A stretch of 64,000 bases of DNA, taken from assembly GCA_937877655.1 (NCBI GenBank), contig CALFJC010000096.1, positions 1 through 64,000 of the forward strand, in the 5' to 3' direction. Position 1 is the stretch's first letter. The number at the start of each line of letters is the position of its first letter. The stretch comes from an uncultured Selenomonadales bacterium. Its GTDB lineage: Bacteria; Bacillota; Negativicutes; Selenomonadales; Selenomonadaceae. A program made the translations under genes and the position numbers. This document shows, in pieces, positions 45,260 through 54,484 of the stretch. The notes beneath the pieces are model-generated. The model ran no database searches. It was given only the letters and a program-made list of their open reading frames with translations, and was not told the origin of the DNA.

Positions 45260-45423
45260 TATAATGCCTTCGTCATGAAAAAAAATTTTTTAAGGAGGCA
45301 ACCGATATGAACAGGGCGATTTTTGATCTCCAAAGATTCGCGCTCAGCAATTACAACAAAATTTTAGCAAAAAATTTCATTGGCAACAGAGAATTTCGAG
45401 GAAAAACTTTTTTGATCTCATGA
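45260..45423 (+). pseudogene. Truncated 5' copy of the following RTX metalloprotease gene
   Basis: A -10 (TATAAT 45260-45265), GGAGG and an ATG at 45307 start a 38-codon frame whose first 16 or so residues (MNRAIFDLQRFALSNYNK) match the intact gene at 45512 with one change. It then diverges and stops at 45423. The whole unit, including promoter and ribosome site, is repeated about 205 bp downstream, so this is a tandem duplication of the gene's 5' end. Confidence 0.85.
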
Positions 45424-45464
45424 AATTTTAACCTGCCGTTCTTTTCGGCGAAAAAATTTTTCGG

Positions 45465-45470
45465 TATAAT
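45465..45470 (+). promoter_or_regulatory. -10 element of the RTX metalloprotease gene
   Basis: TATAAT in the context TTCGGTATAATGCCTTCGTC, identical to that of the truncated copy. The -35 region is poor (TTTTCG-like). Confidence 0.55.
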
Positions 45471-45511
45471 GCCTTCGTCATGAAAAAATTTTTTTTAAGG
45501 AGGCAACCAAT

Positions 45512-48250
45512 ATGAACAAGGCGATTTTTGACCTCCAAAGATTCGCGCTCAGCAATTACAACAAAAACAGTTTGGTCGGCGGCACGTCTTCGGCAGATAC
45601 AATCAGAAATTACGCGGGCGGCGCAACCGTTCGCGGCGCAGGCGGCAACGATTACATTTACAACAGCACAAATTCCAATTACACGATAAAAAACGGCTTC
45701 GGTTATGTCACAATCGACGGCGGGAGCGGCAACGATACAATTTTAAGCTATGATCCCAACGTTTCAATCAGCGGAGGCGCGGGAAATGATAAAATCAGCT
45801 TGCGGAGCAGTGACTTCGGCGGCGTAACAATCAGTGGCGGCACGGGTAACGATACAATTTACGGCGACAGCCTCGGCGGCGGCGTCCTTTATCAATACAA
45901 AAAAGGAGACGGCAACGATTTAATCTACAATTACAATTCCCGCGACTCAATCACTGTCAGCGGCGCAACTTATTCCACTTCGACGAGCGGAAACAATATT
46001 TTGGTGAACATTTCGGGCGGCGGCAAAATTACTCTCGTCGGAGCAAAGGGAAAATCTGTCAACATAAATCCTTCCAAAGAAATTTCTTCCTCAACCGTCA
46101 CTCAACAGGACGTTATAAAAAAATTTATGGCGTCTCTCGACACAACAAACAATTCCGGGATGAGTGCGATTAATCAAGCCGTCAAAGAGGCGTCGGGCGG
46201 ATATTTTTCAAATGCAAACGAAGTAATTTCCAAAATGATTGCCGATTGCCAAGCCTCAAGCGATTATAATTCCTTTCTTAAAAATTATTGCGGAATAATT
46301 CTCGACAACACCGACACGGGAGCCATTACGGGCTCGGATTCGGGCGGCAAGACTGCAAAAAATGCGTCCAACATTGTTCCCGAATCGGGCAGTTTGCATT
46401 CTTTTACCGGAAATTCTTTCACAGTCAACGGCGTAACTTTTCAACTCGCCTCTTTCGACAGCGGTACTCCGAAAAATTTAGATTTCAGCTCTTTGACCGA
46501 CAGCAGACAAAAATATATCTGGCAGGCACTTGAAACTTGGTGGGCGAAGAATGCTCTCGACCTTATCAAGCAATCTTACGGCGATAATTACGTTTTCGGT
46601 TCGGGAGCTATGGTTAAAAAAGTTTATTTCGGCTTTTACAACAGCGGCACGGCATACGGCTCCACCGAAGGTTGGTTCGCCGACTCTTCCCGAAAAACAA
46701 TCAGCAAATTGGCTGTCAAAATCAATATGAATCAATACAACTCGTTGATAATCGGCAACCAAAACGGAAAAATTTCGGGCAAAAATACTTTTTACCTTGA
46801 CCGCGTCATTGCGCACGAATTAACTCACGCCGTCATGTATTCCAATATCAATTACAGCGACGATTTGCCGAAATTTATCAGAGAAGGCATGGCGGAATTG
46901 ACTCACGGAGCAGACGACGACAGAAAAAATGAAATTATTGCTTTGGCTAAAAATCCCTCAAGGCTGAAAGAAGCTCTGCTGTTCGATTCGTATGATTATT
47001 ATGCGGGCGGTTACATGTTCTTGAAATATTTGGCGAAACAATCTGCCTTGCATTATCCTTCGGCGGGCAAAAGCAGTTTGGTTTCCGCTTTGCGAAATAA
47101 AACAGTCAATGCAAGCAGTTCTGTTTCGGTAAAAGGTTCCGTTTTGACGGCGACGAAAAATTTTTCCAAAAACATGCTTGACCTTGCCGATTATTCGTCC
47201 GTTAAAAGCGTCAATGCAAGTGCTGTTACAAAAGGAATTATGATTCTCGGCAATCAAAATGCCAATTCCATCTCGGCGGGCAAAGGCGACGACACAATTT
47301 TTGCAAACACGGGCAAAGATACTATTTTCGGCGGCGCGGGCAACGACATTATTTACGGCGACGCGGGAAATGATTCTCTTTTCGGCGACGCGGGCAACGA
47401 TTCATTTTACGGCGGCTTGGGCAACGACACTTTGACCGGCGGCGACGGATCAGACGTTTTTATTTTCGGAACAAATTCCGGTATCGACACCATAACCGAC
47501 TACACGCCGGGCGAAGATAAAATTCGACTTATCGGCGGCAGTTTGACAAGCGCAACAGTCAGCGGCTCCGATGTCACTCTTTATTTCGGAAAAAGTACTT
47601 GGGCTCGCGTCAAGAACGGCAAAAATAAAAATATCACCGTCATTGACAAGGACGGCAACTCGACAACGGAAAAATATTCCTATGATGTGACAATAACCGA
47701 TTCCGACAATTCGCCCGTGACTGTCGCGGCGTCCGTCAAGGTCATCAAAGCTTCTTCGCGCACAAAAGCCGTTAAAATTACGGGCAACTTGCTCGACAAT
47801 TCGATTTTGGGCGGCAAAGGCAACGATACACTTAACGGCGTTGCGGGTAATGACTCCATTTGGGGCGGCGCGGGCAATGATACGATATATGGCGGCGAAG
47901 GAAATGATAAAATTTTCGGCGAGGAAGGCACAGATAAAATTTACGGCGGCGCAGGCAACGATACTTTGACGGGCGGCAAGGGCAATGATTCACTTTGGGG
48001 AAATTCGGGAGCCGATAATTTTATTTATGCTTCGGGCGACGGGCAGGATGTCATTTTCGGTTTTGAGGATGACGATCTTTTAAAAATCACGGGCACTTTT
48101 TCCACGTCTTACAGCGCGGCGAAGAAAGAAATTTATTTCAAAGTCGATTCGACTTCAAAAGCAATTACTCTGAAAGATTTTTCTGCAACGAGCTTTAAAA
48201 TCAACGGCACGAATTACAAAATCAGCGGCTCTAAATTAATTAGGAATTAG
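45512..48250 (+). CDS. RTX-type secreted metalloprotease 1
   Basis: 912 residues. Starts MNKAIFDLQRFA, the motif shared with the CAP/RTX protein. RTX-like repeats (about 20-190) precede a zinc-peptidase domain with HELTHA at about 433 and a downstream EGMAEL that could give the third ligand, a gluzincin-like pattern. More RTX nonapeptides (GGAGNDIIYGDAGNDSLFG type, about 590-660 and 765-840) and the C-terminal block ending INGTNYKISG follow; the last codons (IRN) come from a heptamer repeat. Probably secreted by type I machinery and calcium-stabilised. Target unknown. GGAGG precedes the ATG. Confidence 0.85.
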   Translation: MNKAIFDLQRFALSNYNKNSLVGGTSSADTIRNYAGGATVRGAGGNDYIYNSTNSNYTIKNGFGYVTIDGGSGNDTILSYDPNVSISGGAGNDKISLRSSDFGGVTISGGTGNDTIYGDSLGGGVLYQYKKGDGNDLIYNYNSRDSITVSGATYSTSTSGNNILVNISGGGKITLVGAKGKSVNINPSKEISSSTVTQQDVIKKFMASLDTTNNSGMSAINQAVKEASGGYFSNANEVISKMIADCQASSDYNSFLKNYCGIILDNTDTGAITGSDSGGKTAKNASNIVPESGSLHSFTGNSFTVNGVTFQLASFDSGTPKNLDFSSLTDSRQKYIWQALETWWAKNALDLIKQSYGDNYVFGSGAMVKKVYFGFYNSGTAYGSTEGWFADSSRKTISKLAVKINMNQYNSLIIGNQNGKISGKNTFYLDRVIAHELTHAVMYSNINYSDDLPKFIREGMAELTHGADDDRKNEIIALAKNPSRLKEALLFDSYDYYAGGYMFLKYLAKQSALHYPSAGKSSLVSALRNKTVNASSSVSVKGSVLTATKNFSKNMLDLADYSSVKSVNASAVTKGIMILGNQNANSISAGKGDDTIFANTGKDTIFGGAGNDIIYGDAGNDSLFGDAGNDSFYGGLGNDTLTGGDGSDVFIFGTNSGIDTITDYTPGEDKIRLIGGSLTSATVSGSDVTLYFGKSTWARVKNGKNKNITVIDKDGNSTTEKYSYDVTITDSDNSPVTVAASVKVIKASSRTKAVKITGNLLDNSILGGKGNDTLNGVAGNDSIWGGAGNDTIYGGEGNDKIFGEEGTDKIYGGAGNDTLTGGKGNDSLWGNSGADNFIYASGDGQDVIFGFEDDDLLKITGTFSTSYSAAKKEIYFKVDSTSKAITLKDFSATSFKINGTNYKISGSKLIRN

Positions 48251-48296
48251 GAATGAGGAATTAATAATTGTTTTTTCTATCCTAATTCCTAATTGA
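48238..48296. repeat. Inverted heptamer repeats at the RTX gene end
   Basis: Left arm (TTAGGAA-TTAGGAA-TGAGGAA-TTAA) contains the stop codon; the right arm TATCCTAATTCCTAATTG is complementary. Confidence 0.85.
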
Positions 48297-48317
48297 TAAA
48301 AGCGCGGAAAAATTTTT

Positions 48318-48350
48318 AAATCCCTTCCAAAAATGGAGGGGATTTTTTTT
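48318..48350 (+). terminator. Terminator after RTX metalloprotease 1
   Basis: Stem AAATCCCTTCCA/TGGAGGGGATTT with a T8 tail. Confidence 0.85.
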
Positions 48351-48397
48351 ATTCAATGTTGTATAATGAGAAAAAATTTTATTGAGGAGATGATTTT

Positions 48398-51300
48398 ATG
48401 GCAACGTTTGGAAATTCAAATTCAAATACTCTCATAAGCGGCGGAACAGAAAATGATTCGATTTACAACAGCGGCGACTCCGTCACGATAACGAGTGGCG
48501 GCGGCGATGATACGATTGAAAATATCGGTACAAAAGTTTCAATCGACGCGGGCGAAGGTGACGATTCTGTTTTTAATGCTTGGGGCAGCTCCAATGTTTC
48601 AATCGACGCAGGCGACGGAGCCGATACAATTTACAATGGTGGCGACAATGTGACAATCAGCGGCGGCGAAGGGAATGATTCAATTTACAGTTATGGCGCG
48701 AGTTCAAGAATAAACAGCGGCGATGGTGCTGATACTATTTCCAACGAAGGTGACTCGGTTACGATTGATGGCGGTGACGGCGATGATTCCATTTCAAACA
48801 GTGACGACAACGTTTCGATTAACGGCAATGATGGAGATGACACAATAGACAACACGGGCAATAACGTTATAATTCAAAGCGGAGATGGCAACGATTTTGT
48901 AAATAATTGGTATGGATGCATGAATACAAAAATCGATGGTGGCGCAGGCGATGATTCCATTTGGAGTAACAGCTCAAAAACCTCAGTCGCGGGCGGCGCA
49001 GGCAACGATTCCATTATCAATCGCGGCGGCTTAAGTTCAACAATCGACGGTGGCGACGGCTCTGACACAATTTCTAACAGCGGCAACAATATTTCCCTAC
49101 TCGGCGGGCTTGGTGATGATTCAATCAAAAACAGCGGCTCGCAAGTCACAATCGACGGCGGAACAGATGACGATTACATTTACAACAGCGGTGCAAACGT
49201 TTTAATCAACAGCGGGGACGGCAACGATTACATTTGGAATTGGAACGACAGCATCACAATCAAAGCAGGCGCAGGCGATGATACCATTGAAAACGAAAGC
49301 TCGAACGCCACAATCAACGGCGGCGAAGGCGATGATTCGATTTCCAACAACGGAGCGAGTTCAACACTCGACGGCGGCGCAGGAAATGACACTTTGAGCG
49401 GAAGCATTTTTTTTGCCGACGTTTTTGTTTACGAGAACGGCAACGACGTTATCACAAATTACAGCGGAGAAGATACTGTTCAAATTTCCTCGGGAAAAAT
49501 TGACAGCTACTCCTTTGACGGCGGCGATTTGATTTTTCATATCGGCGACGGCTCTTTGCGCCTTAAAAACATGACCAATCACGCCGTAACCGTTAAAGAT
49601 TCTTCGGGCGAGACAACGAAAATTTACAGTAACGGCTATTCTCCGCAACAGGTTATAAAAAATTTCGTTCAATCCTCCTCACGCAGCATTATAAACAGTA
49701 AATTGATGCTGGATGAAGCAATTAAAGCTTGTTCCAATTTTAATTCCATGCAAGAAGTAATTGATAAAATGGTTGCCGATTGTGAGAAGGCAAATAGTGC
49801 TGCAACTTTCCTGCAAGATTACTGCGGAATTATACATGAGAGTTATTACGATAACGGCTACTGCGATAACGGTTCTGCAGTCGGCTGGGCTACAGGCGGC
49901 TTAACAATGAAGTCTTTCAAGGATCTTTACACAGCCGACGGCGACGCGGTATATCCCGAATCGACTACGTTTACCATTCGCGGTTTGACAATCACCGTTC
50001 CGGAAAAAGATACTCTGACCGAAGAGGAACAGTTGGTAGTTAAAGGCTTTTACTCTTGGTGGGCTGAAGATGCAATTAAATTGGTTGAAGAATCATATGG
50101 AGTTCATCTTGACGGACAAAAGATGAAGCTGGAGTTCATGAATGATACAAAAACAAGTGCCATAGCGAGAGGCGGTGCATACAAAATAATTGTAAACATG
50201 GCGAAAGTAAATCCGACGGAAGAAAATCTCAGGTATCATCTCAGCAGTACAATTGCTCATGAAATGACTCACGTTATGCAGGGGAATTTCGGTATCATGG
50301 AATATTCCACTTCTTATATGGACGAAGGAATGGCTCGTCTCACTGAAGGAATTTACGCTAACGATTGGGCTGACAATCCCGAAAAACTGGCGTACTATTT
50401 AGATTTGAACAATAAATTCATACCCGATACCATGGATTACGGTTACATGTATTCTGTCGGTTATATGTTTTGGCGTTATTTGATGAAACAAGCTTCCGAC
50501 TCTTACGACAGCCTCGCCTCTTACTCTTGGAAAGAAAAATCTTCAATCGTCGGGACAAGTGCGGATGAACTTTTGACGGGCAACGGAAAAAGCGTAACGA
50601 TCTCGGCGGGCGCAGGCAACGATACAATTACGGCTTACGGAAAGAAAATGAAAATCTTCGGCGAAGACGGCGACGATTATATTTTAGTCAGTTCTCTTGC
50701 CGGCGGCACGAGTATTAACGGCGGCGAAGGCAACGATTCAATAGAAAATTATTACAGCGAAAAAACTTCAATCAACGGCGGCGCGAATGCCGATTATATT
50801 TACAACAAAGGTAACTCCGTGACAATCAACGGCGGGGCTGGTAATGATTCAATCAAAAATTACGGAGAAAAAACTTCAATCAACGGCGGCGCGGATGCCG
50901 ATTATATTTACAATGAGAAAAATTCCGTGACGATTGTTGCAGGTGAAGGAGACGATACCGTTGACAATGAGGGCGGACAATTTCTTAAAATCACGGCAAG
51001 CAAGGGCGACAATTTCATTTACAACAGCACTCGCTTAGAATACAGTTATAATTCGGAGACACAAGAACGTGAGACGGAAACCATTTGTCCCGACAAGACC
51101 ACCATTGTGACGGGTGCGGGCAACGACTACATTCGCAACTTCGGCGCAAGTGTTTCAATCAACAGCGGACTCGGAAATGATACCATTGACAATCGCGGCG
51201 CAAGTTCAACAATTCTGGCACTCGGCGGCAACGATTCTATTCGCAATTACAGCGGCTCCGAAGTCACAATCAACAGCGGCGCAGGCGATGATTATATTTT

Positions 51301-53029
51301 TAATTGGTATGGAGACAATGTTTCTGTTAATGTCGGCGCAGGGAATGATTCCATTGACAATCACGGCGGCGAAAATGCGACAATCAACGCGAACAAAGGC
51401 GACGATACCATTAATAATCATTACGGAAAAAATGTTCTTTTCCAATACGCGGCGGGCGACGGCAACGATTCAATCAGCGGCTTCAACGAAACTTCGACAC
51501 TTTCCATTTCCGACTTTGAATATTCAACGACAAAAAGCGGCACGGATATTATCGTGACTGTTGACGAAGACAAGATAACTTTGACGGGCGCGACGTATCT
51601 CTCGGCTCTCAATATTGACGGCGTTGAAAGAGATCCGAAGCTCTTAAGGTTGACGAACAATTCTTCCGCAAAAATTACGCTCGATTCAACAGTTGAAACT
51701 ATCGATGCCTCCAAGCGCACTAAGGCGGTAGAAATTGTCGGAAACAATTTGGACAATACGATTATCGGCGGCAAAGGCAATGATACTTTAACGGGCGGCG
51801 AAGGAAATGATGTCTTCGTTTATACTGCAGGCAATGATTTTATCGCAGATTATGCGGCGGGCGACAAAATTTCTTTGAACGCGTCAATCACTTCTTCTTC
51901 CGTGAAAGGTTCCGATGCGACGTTTAAAATCGGAAAAAATACCTTGAGCGTCAAGAACGGCAAGGGCAAAGAAATTGTTTTCGCAGACAAGGACGGTAAC
52001 GAGCGGACAATTTTGGGCGGAGCATTTTTGACAGACGATTCCACAAAATCGAAAGTGACGTTGTCGGCGGCATGGAGAGAAATTGCCGACGCTTCGGCTC
52101 GGACAAAATCAATAAAAATCGTGGGCAATGCTCAAGACAATTCCATTTTCGGCGGAAGCGCAAAAGATTATCTCTACGGCAAAGACGGCGACGATTTGAT
52201 TCTGGGGAACGCGGGCTCCGATAAAATTTACGGACAAACAGGCAACGATACCTTGATAGGCGGCGCGGGCAACGATACTTTCACGGGCGGCGCAGGAAAT
52301 GATTTGTTTGTTGTCGACGCAGGAAATGACGTTATTTCCGATTATGCGGCAGGCGATAAAATTTCTGTCACTGCCGAAATTATTTCTTCTTCTGTTAAGG
52401 GTTCCGACGCAACGTTTAAAATCGGAAAGAATACTTTGACTGTCAAGGACGGCAAAAGCAAAGAAATTACTTTCATCAACAAAGACGGCAAGGAACGGAC
52501 AATTTTTGGCGGCGCATTCTTGGCTGACGACTCCACAAACTCGAAAGTAACGCTTTCAGCCGCATGGAGAGAAATTGCAGACGCTTCCGAAAGAACGAAA
52601 TCAATAAAAATCGTAGGCAATGCCCAAGACAATTCAATTTTCGGCGGCAGTGCAAAAGATTATCTCTACGGCAAAGACGGTGACGATTTGATTCTCGGCA
52701 ACGCGGGAGCCGATAAACTTTACGGGCAAAACGGAAATGATACGCTAATCGGCGGCAAAGGCAATGACTCGTTGTGGGGCGGCGACGGTGCAGATACTTT
52801 TATCTACAACAGCGGCGACGGCAAGGATGTCATTTTCGGCTTTGATAACTCCGACATGTTGCAAATTACGGGCGAATTCTCGGCGACTTACAATAAGACG
52901 AAGAAGACGATTGCCTTCAAAGTTGACGACACTGCAAGCGCAATTACTTTAAAGAATTTCACGGCAACGACTTTCAATATCAACGGCGATATTTATCGAA
53001 TCAGCGGAACAAAATTAATTAGGAATTAG
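48398..53029 (+). CDS. RTX-type secreted metalloprotease 2 (giant)
   Basis: 1543 residues. It opens directly with degenerate glycine/aspartate-rich repeats (about 10-330; GGEGNDSIYSYG, GGDGSDTISNSG types), without the FD(I/L)QRFA motif. A peptidase domain with HEMTHV at about 621 and DEGMARLTEG downstream resembles that of the preceding gene. Further repeats fill about 725-1090. The C-terminal 450 residues hold RTX blocks, two near-identical segments (SKVTLSAAWREIADAS...) and the common end block INGDIYRISGTKLIRN. Same fate and uncertainty as the first metalloprotease; AGGAG precedes the ATG. Confidence 0.83.
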   Translation: MATFGNSNSNTLISGGTENDSIYNSGDSVTITSGGGDDTIENIGTKVSIDAGEGDDSVFNAWGSSNVSIDAGDGADTIYNGGDNVTISGGEGNDSIYSYGASSRINSGDGADTISNEGDSVTIDGGDGDDSISNSDDNVSINGNDGDDTIDNTGNNVIIQSGDGNDFVNNWYGCMNTKIDGGAGDDSIWSNSSKTSVAGGAGNDSIINRGGLSSTIDGGDGSDTISNSGNNISLLGGLGDDSIKNSGSQVTIDGGTDDDYIYNSGANVLINSGDGNDYIWNWNDSITIKAGAGDDTIENESSNATINGGEGDDSISNNGASSTLDGGAGNDTLSGSIFFADVFVYENGNDVITNYSGEDTVQISSGKIDSYSFDGGDLIFHIGDGSLRLKNMTNHAVTVKDSSGETTKIYSNGYSPQQVIKNFVQSSSRSIINSKLMLDEAIKACSNFNSMQEVIDKMVADCEKANSAATFLQDYCGIIHESYYDNGYCDNGSAVGWATGGLTMKSFKDLYTADGDAVYPESTTFTIRGLTITVPEKDTLTEEEQLVVKGFYSWWAEDAIKLVEESYGVHLDGQKMKLEFMNDTKTSAIARGGAYKIIVNMAKVNPTEENLRYHLSSTIAHEMTHVMQGNFGIMEYSTSYMDEGMARLTEGIYANDWADNPEKLAYYLDLNNKFIPDTMDYGYMYSVGYMFWRYLMKQASDSYDSLASYSWKEKSSIVGTSADELLTGNGKSVTISAGAGNDTITAYGKKMKIFGEDGDDYILVSSLAGGTSINGGEGNDSIENYYSEKTSINGGANADYIYNKGNSVTINGGAGNDSIKNYGEKTSINGGADADYIYNEKNSVTIVAGEGDDTVDNEGGQFLKITASKGDNFIYNSTRLEYSYNSETQERETETICPDKTTIVTGAGNDYIRNFGASVSINSGLGNDTIDNRGASSTILALGGNDSIRNYSGSEVTINSGAGDDYIFNWYGDNVSVNVGAGNDSIDNHGGENATINANKGDDTINNHYGKNVLFQYAAGDGNDSISGFNETSTLSISDFEYSTTKSGTDIIVTVDEDKITLTGATYLSALNIDGVERDPKLLRLTNNSSAKITLDSTVETIDASKRTKAVEIVGNNLDNTIIGGKGNDTLTGGEGNDVFVYTAGNDFIADYAAGDKISLNASITSSSVKGSDATFKIGKNTLSVKNGKGKEIVFADKDGNERTILGGAFLTDDSTKSKVTLSAAWREIADASARTKSIKIVGNAQDNSIFGGSAKDYLYGKDGDDLILGNAGSDKIYGQTGNDTLIGGAGNDTFTGGAGNDLFVVDAGNDVISDYAAGDKISVTAEIISSSVKGSDATFKIGKNTLTVKDGKSKEITFINKDGKERTIFGGAFLADDSTNSKVTLSAAWREIADASERTKSIKIVGNAQDNSIFGGSAKDYLYGKDGDDLILGNAGADKLYGQNGNDTLIGGKGNDSLWGGDGADTFIYNSGDGKDVIFGFDNSDMLQITGEFSATYNKTKKTIAFKVDDTASAITLKNFTATTFNINGDIYRISGTKLIRN
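51850..52720. repeat. Long in-frame internal duplication in RTX metalloprotease 2
   Basis: A stretch of about 400-480 bp is present twice (about 51830-52230 and 52310-52710), encoding the ISDYAAGDKIS...KDYLYGKDGDDLILGNAG module almost unchanged. It is a recent module duplication within the gene. Confidence 0.75.
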
Positions 53030-53095
53030 GAATGAGGAATTAATAATTAAAAAGCGTTTTTCCATTCCTAATTCCTAATTCATAATTCCTAATTG
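53014..53095. repeat. Inverted heptamer repeats at the end of RTX metalloprotease 2
   Basis: Left arm with TTAGGAA units (contains the stop codon) and right arm of complementary TAATTCC units separated by a short loop. Confidence 0.85.
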
Positions 53096-53117
53096 ATAAA
53101 AGCGCGGAATAAAAAAG

Positions 53118-53150
53118 AAAGCTTCCGATAAATTCGGAAGCTTTTTTTCT
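53118..53150. terminator. Bidirectional terminator between RTX metalloprotease 2 and larC
   Basis: Stem AAAGCTTCCGA/TTCGGAAGCTTT with a T-rich tail on the plus strand. Confidence 0.85.
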
Positions 53151-53160
53151 GCATGGCTTT

Positions 53161-54399
53161 TTATCCCAAACGTGATTCTTGCTTAGTCAATGCTTCTTGC
53201 CAAACTGCTTTAAGCGGCACGGAATTTTTTTCGGCAAGGCGGCGACAATCTTCGTATTCGGGCGTTATCGAAACAATTTTGCCGTCATACGCGCTGACTT
53301 TGCATTGAACTTCGCCGAAACGAGTTTCAACCTTGGCAATTTTTCTTACGGCTTCGACGCGCCGCGCAATTTCAATCACACGCAAACCGATTGTCGTTGT
53401 CTCCTCGAAAATAATTTTTATGCAAAATTCTTTGTGTTCCTTGTCAACCAAAACGCTCAGCATCTGCGCGGGACGATTTTTTTTCATGAAAATGGAAGTC
53501 GTCCACACGTCCAGAGCTCCCGCCGCAAAAAGTCGCTCGTAAAGCCAGCCGTAAATTTGCGGATTCATGTCGTCAATATTAGCCTCAAGCTTTACCAAAT
53601 GTTTTTCGTTCTGCCCGCCGAATTCTCCGAGATAAATTCTTAAGACATTGGGAATATCCAAATCCCAAGTGCCCGCGCCGTAACCGATTTTCTCTGAAGA
53701 AAAATCTTCGGGCAAATCCGCGCTGTATTCGGCAAGAGCTTTGACAATCGCCGCGCCCGTAGGAGTAGTCAATTCTTTTTCCGCGCCGAAATGATAAGTT
53801 TTGAAACCCTGCAAAAGTTCGGCGGTGGCGGGAGCGGGAACCGGCATTAAACCGTGAGCACATTTGACAAAACCGCTGCCCGTGTTGATTTTCGAAACAA
53901 AAATTTTTTCCGCGTCAAGATAATCAAGACAAACGGCGCAACCGACAATGTCAACAATCGAATCAATCGCGCCGACTTCGTGAAAAGTGACTTCTTCGGC
54001 GGGACGTTGATGAACTTTTCCTTCCGCCGCCGCTGTCACGGAAAAAATGGCGAGCGCACGAGTTTTAACCGACTCGCTCAGCTCCGCCGCCTCGATAATT
54101 TTTTTTATGTCGGAAAAAGTTCTGTGGCTGTGATTTTTAATGTGTTCGTGACGGTGCAAATGCCGAATGTTCGGGCGGTCAAATTCCGAATCAAAATTTT
54201 TCGGGAGCTTGACGTTGACATAAGCCGCGCCGATTCCGTTTTTGCTGACGTTGGAAATTTCAAGTTCAAATTCATGCGGCAAATTGAGTTTATCGAGTTC
54301 CTTGCGCAAATATTTTTCGGGCACGCCGAGTTGAAGACATGCGCCGAGAAACATGTTGCCGCTTATGCCCGCCGCGCAGTCCAAATATAAAGCCTTCAT
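53161..54399 (-). CDS. larC: Nickel-pincer cofactor biosynthesis protein LarC
   Basis: Inserts nickel into the pincer nucleotide cofactor of lactate racemase-type enzymes. 412 residues, DUF111 family: LYLDCAAGISGNMFLGA at the N-terminus, a His-rich stretch (HLHRHEHIKNHSH), EVTFHEVGAIDSIVDI, TPTGAAI and VKLEANIDDMNPQ. In some lactobacilli LarC needs a programmed frameshift; here it is one uninterrupted frame. The ATG at 54399 follows CAGGAGG. larB, larE and larA are not in the window, so partners are elsewhere or absent. Confidence 0.92.
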   Translation of the reverse strand: MKALYLDCAAGISGNMFLGACLQLGVPEKYLRKELDKLNLPHEFELEISNVSKNGIGAAYVNVKLPKNFDSEFDRPNIRHLHRHEHIKNHSHRTFSDIKKIIEAAELSESVKTRALAIFSVTAAAEGKVHQRPAEEVTFHEVGAIDSIVDIVGCAVCLDYLDAEKIFVSKINTGSGFVKCAHGLMPVPAPATAELLQGFKTYHFGAEKELTTPTGAAIVKALAEYSADLPEDFSSEKIGYGAGTWDLDIPNVLRIYLGEFGGQNEKHLVKLEANIDDMNPQIYGWLYERLFAAGALDVWTTSIFMKKNRPAQMLSVLVDKEHKEFCIKIIFEETTTIGLRVIEIARRVEAVRKIAKVETRFGEVQCKVSAYDGKIVSITPEYEDCRRLAEKNSVPLKAVWQEALTKQESRLG

Positions 54400-54484
54400 G
54401 AAATCCTCCTGTCGAATATTTTTGCGCAGTTTAACAAATGCCCGCTTGCTTGTCAAAATTGGAGTGCAGTCCCCGGAATATCTT

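Noticed and set aside
48400..49400. Tandem repeats that could be taken for a CRISPR array
   Set aside because: The period follows RTX-type nonapeptide or longer protein repeats within one open frame; units are degenerate and there are no spacers of constant length.
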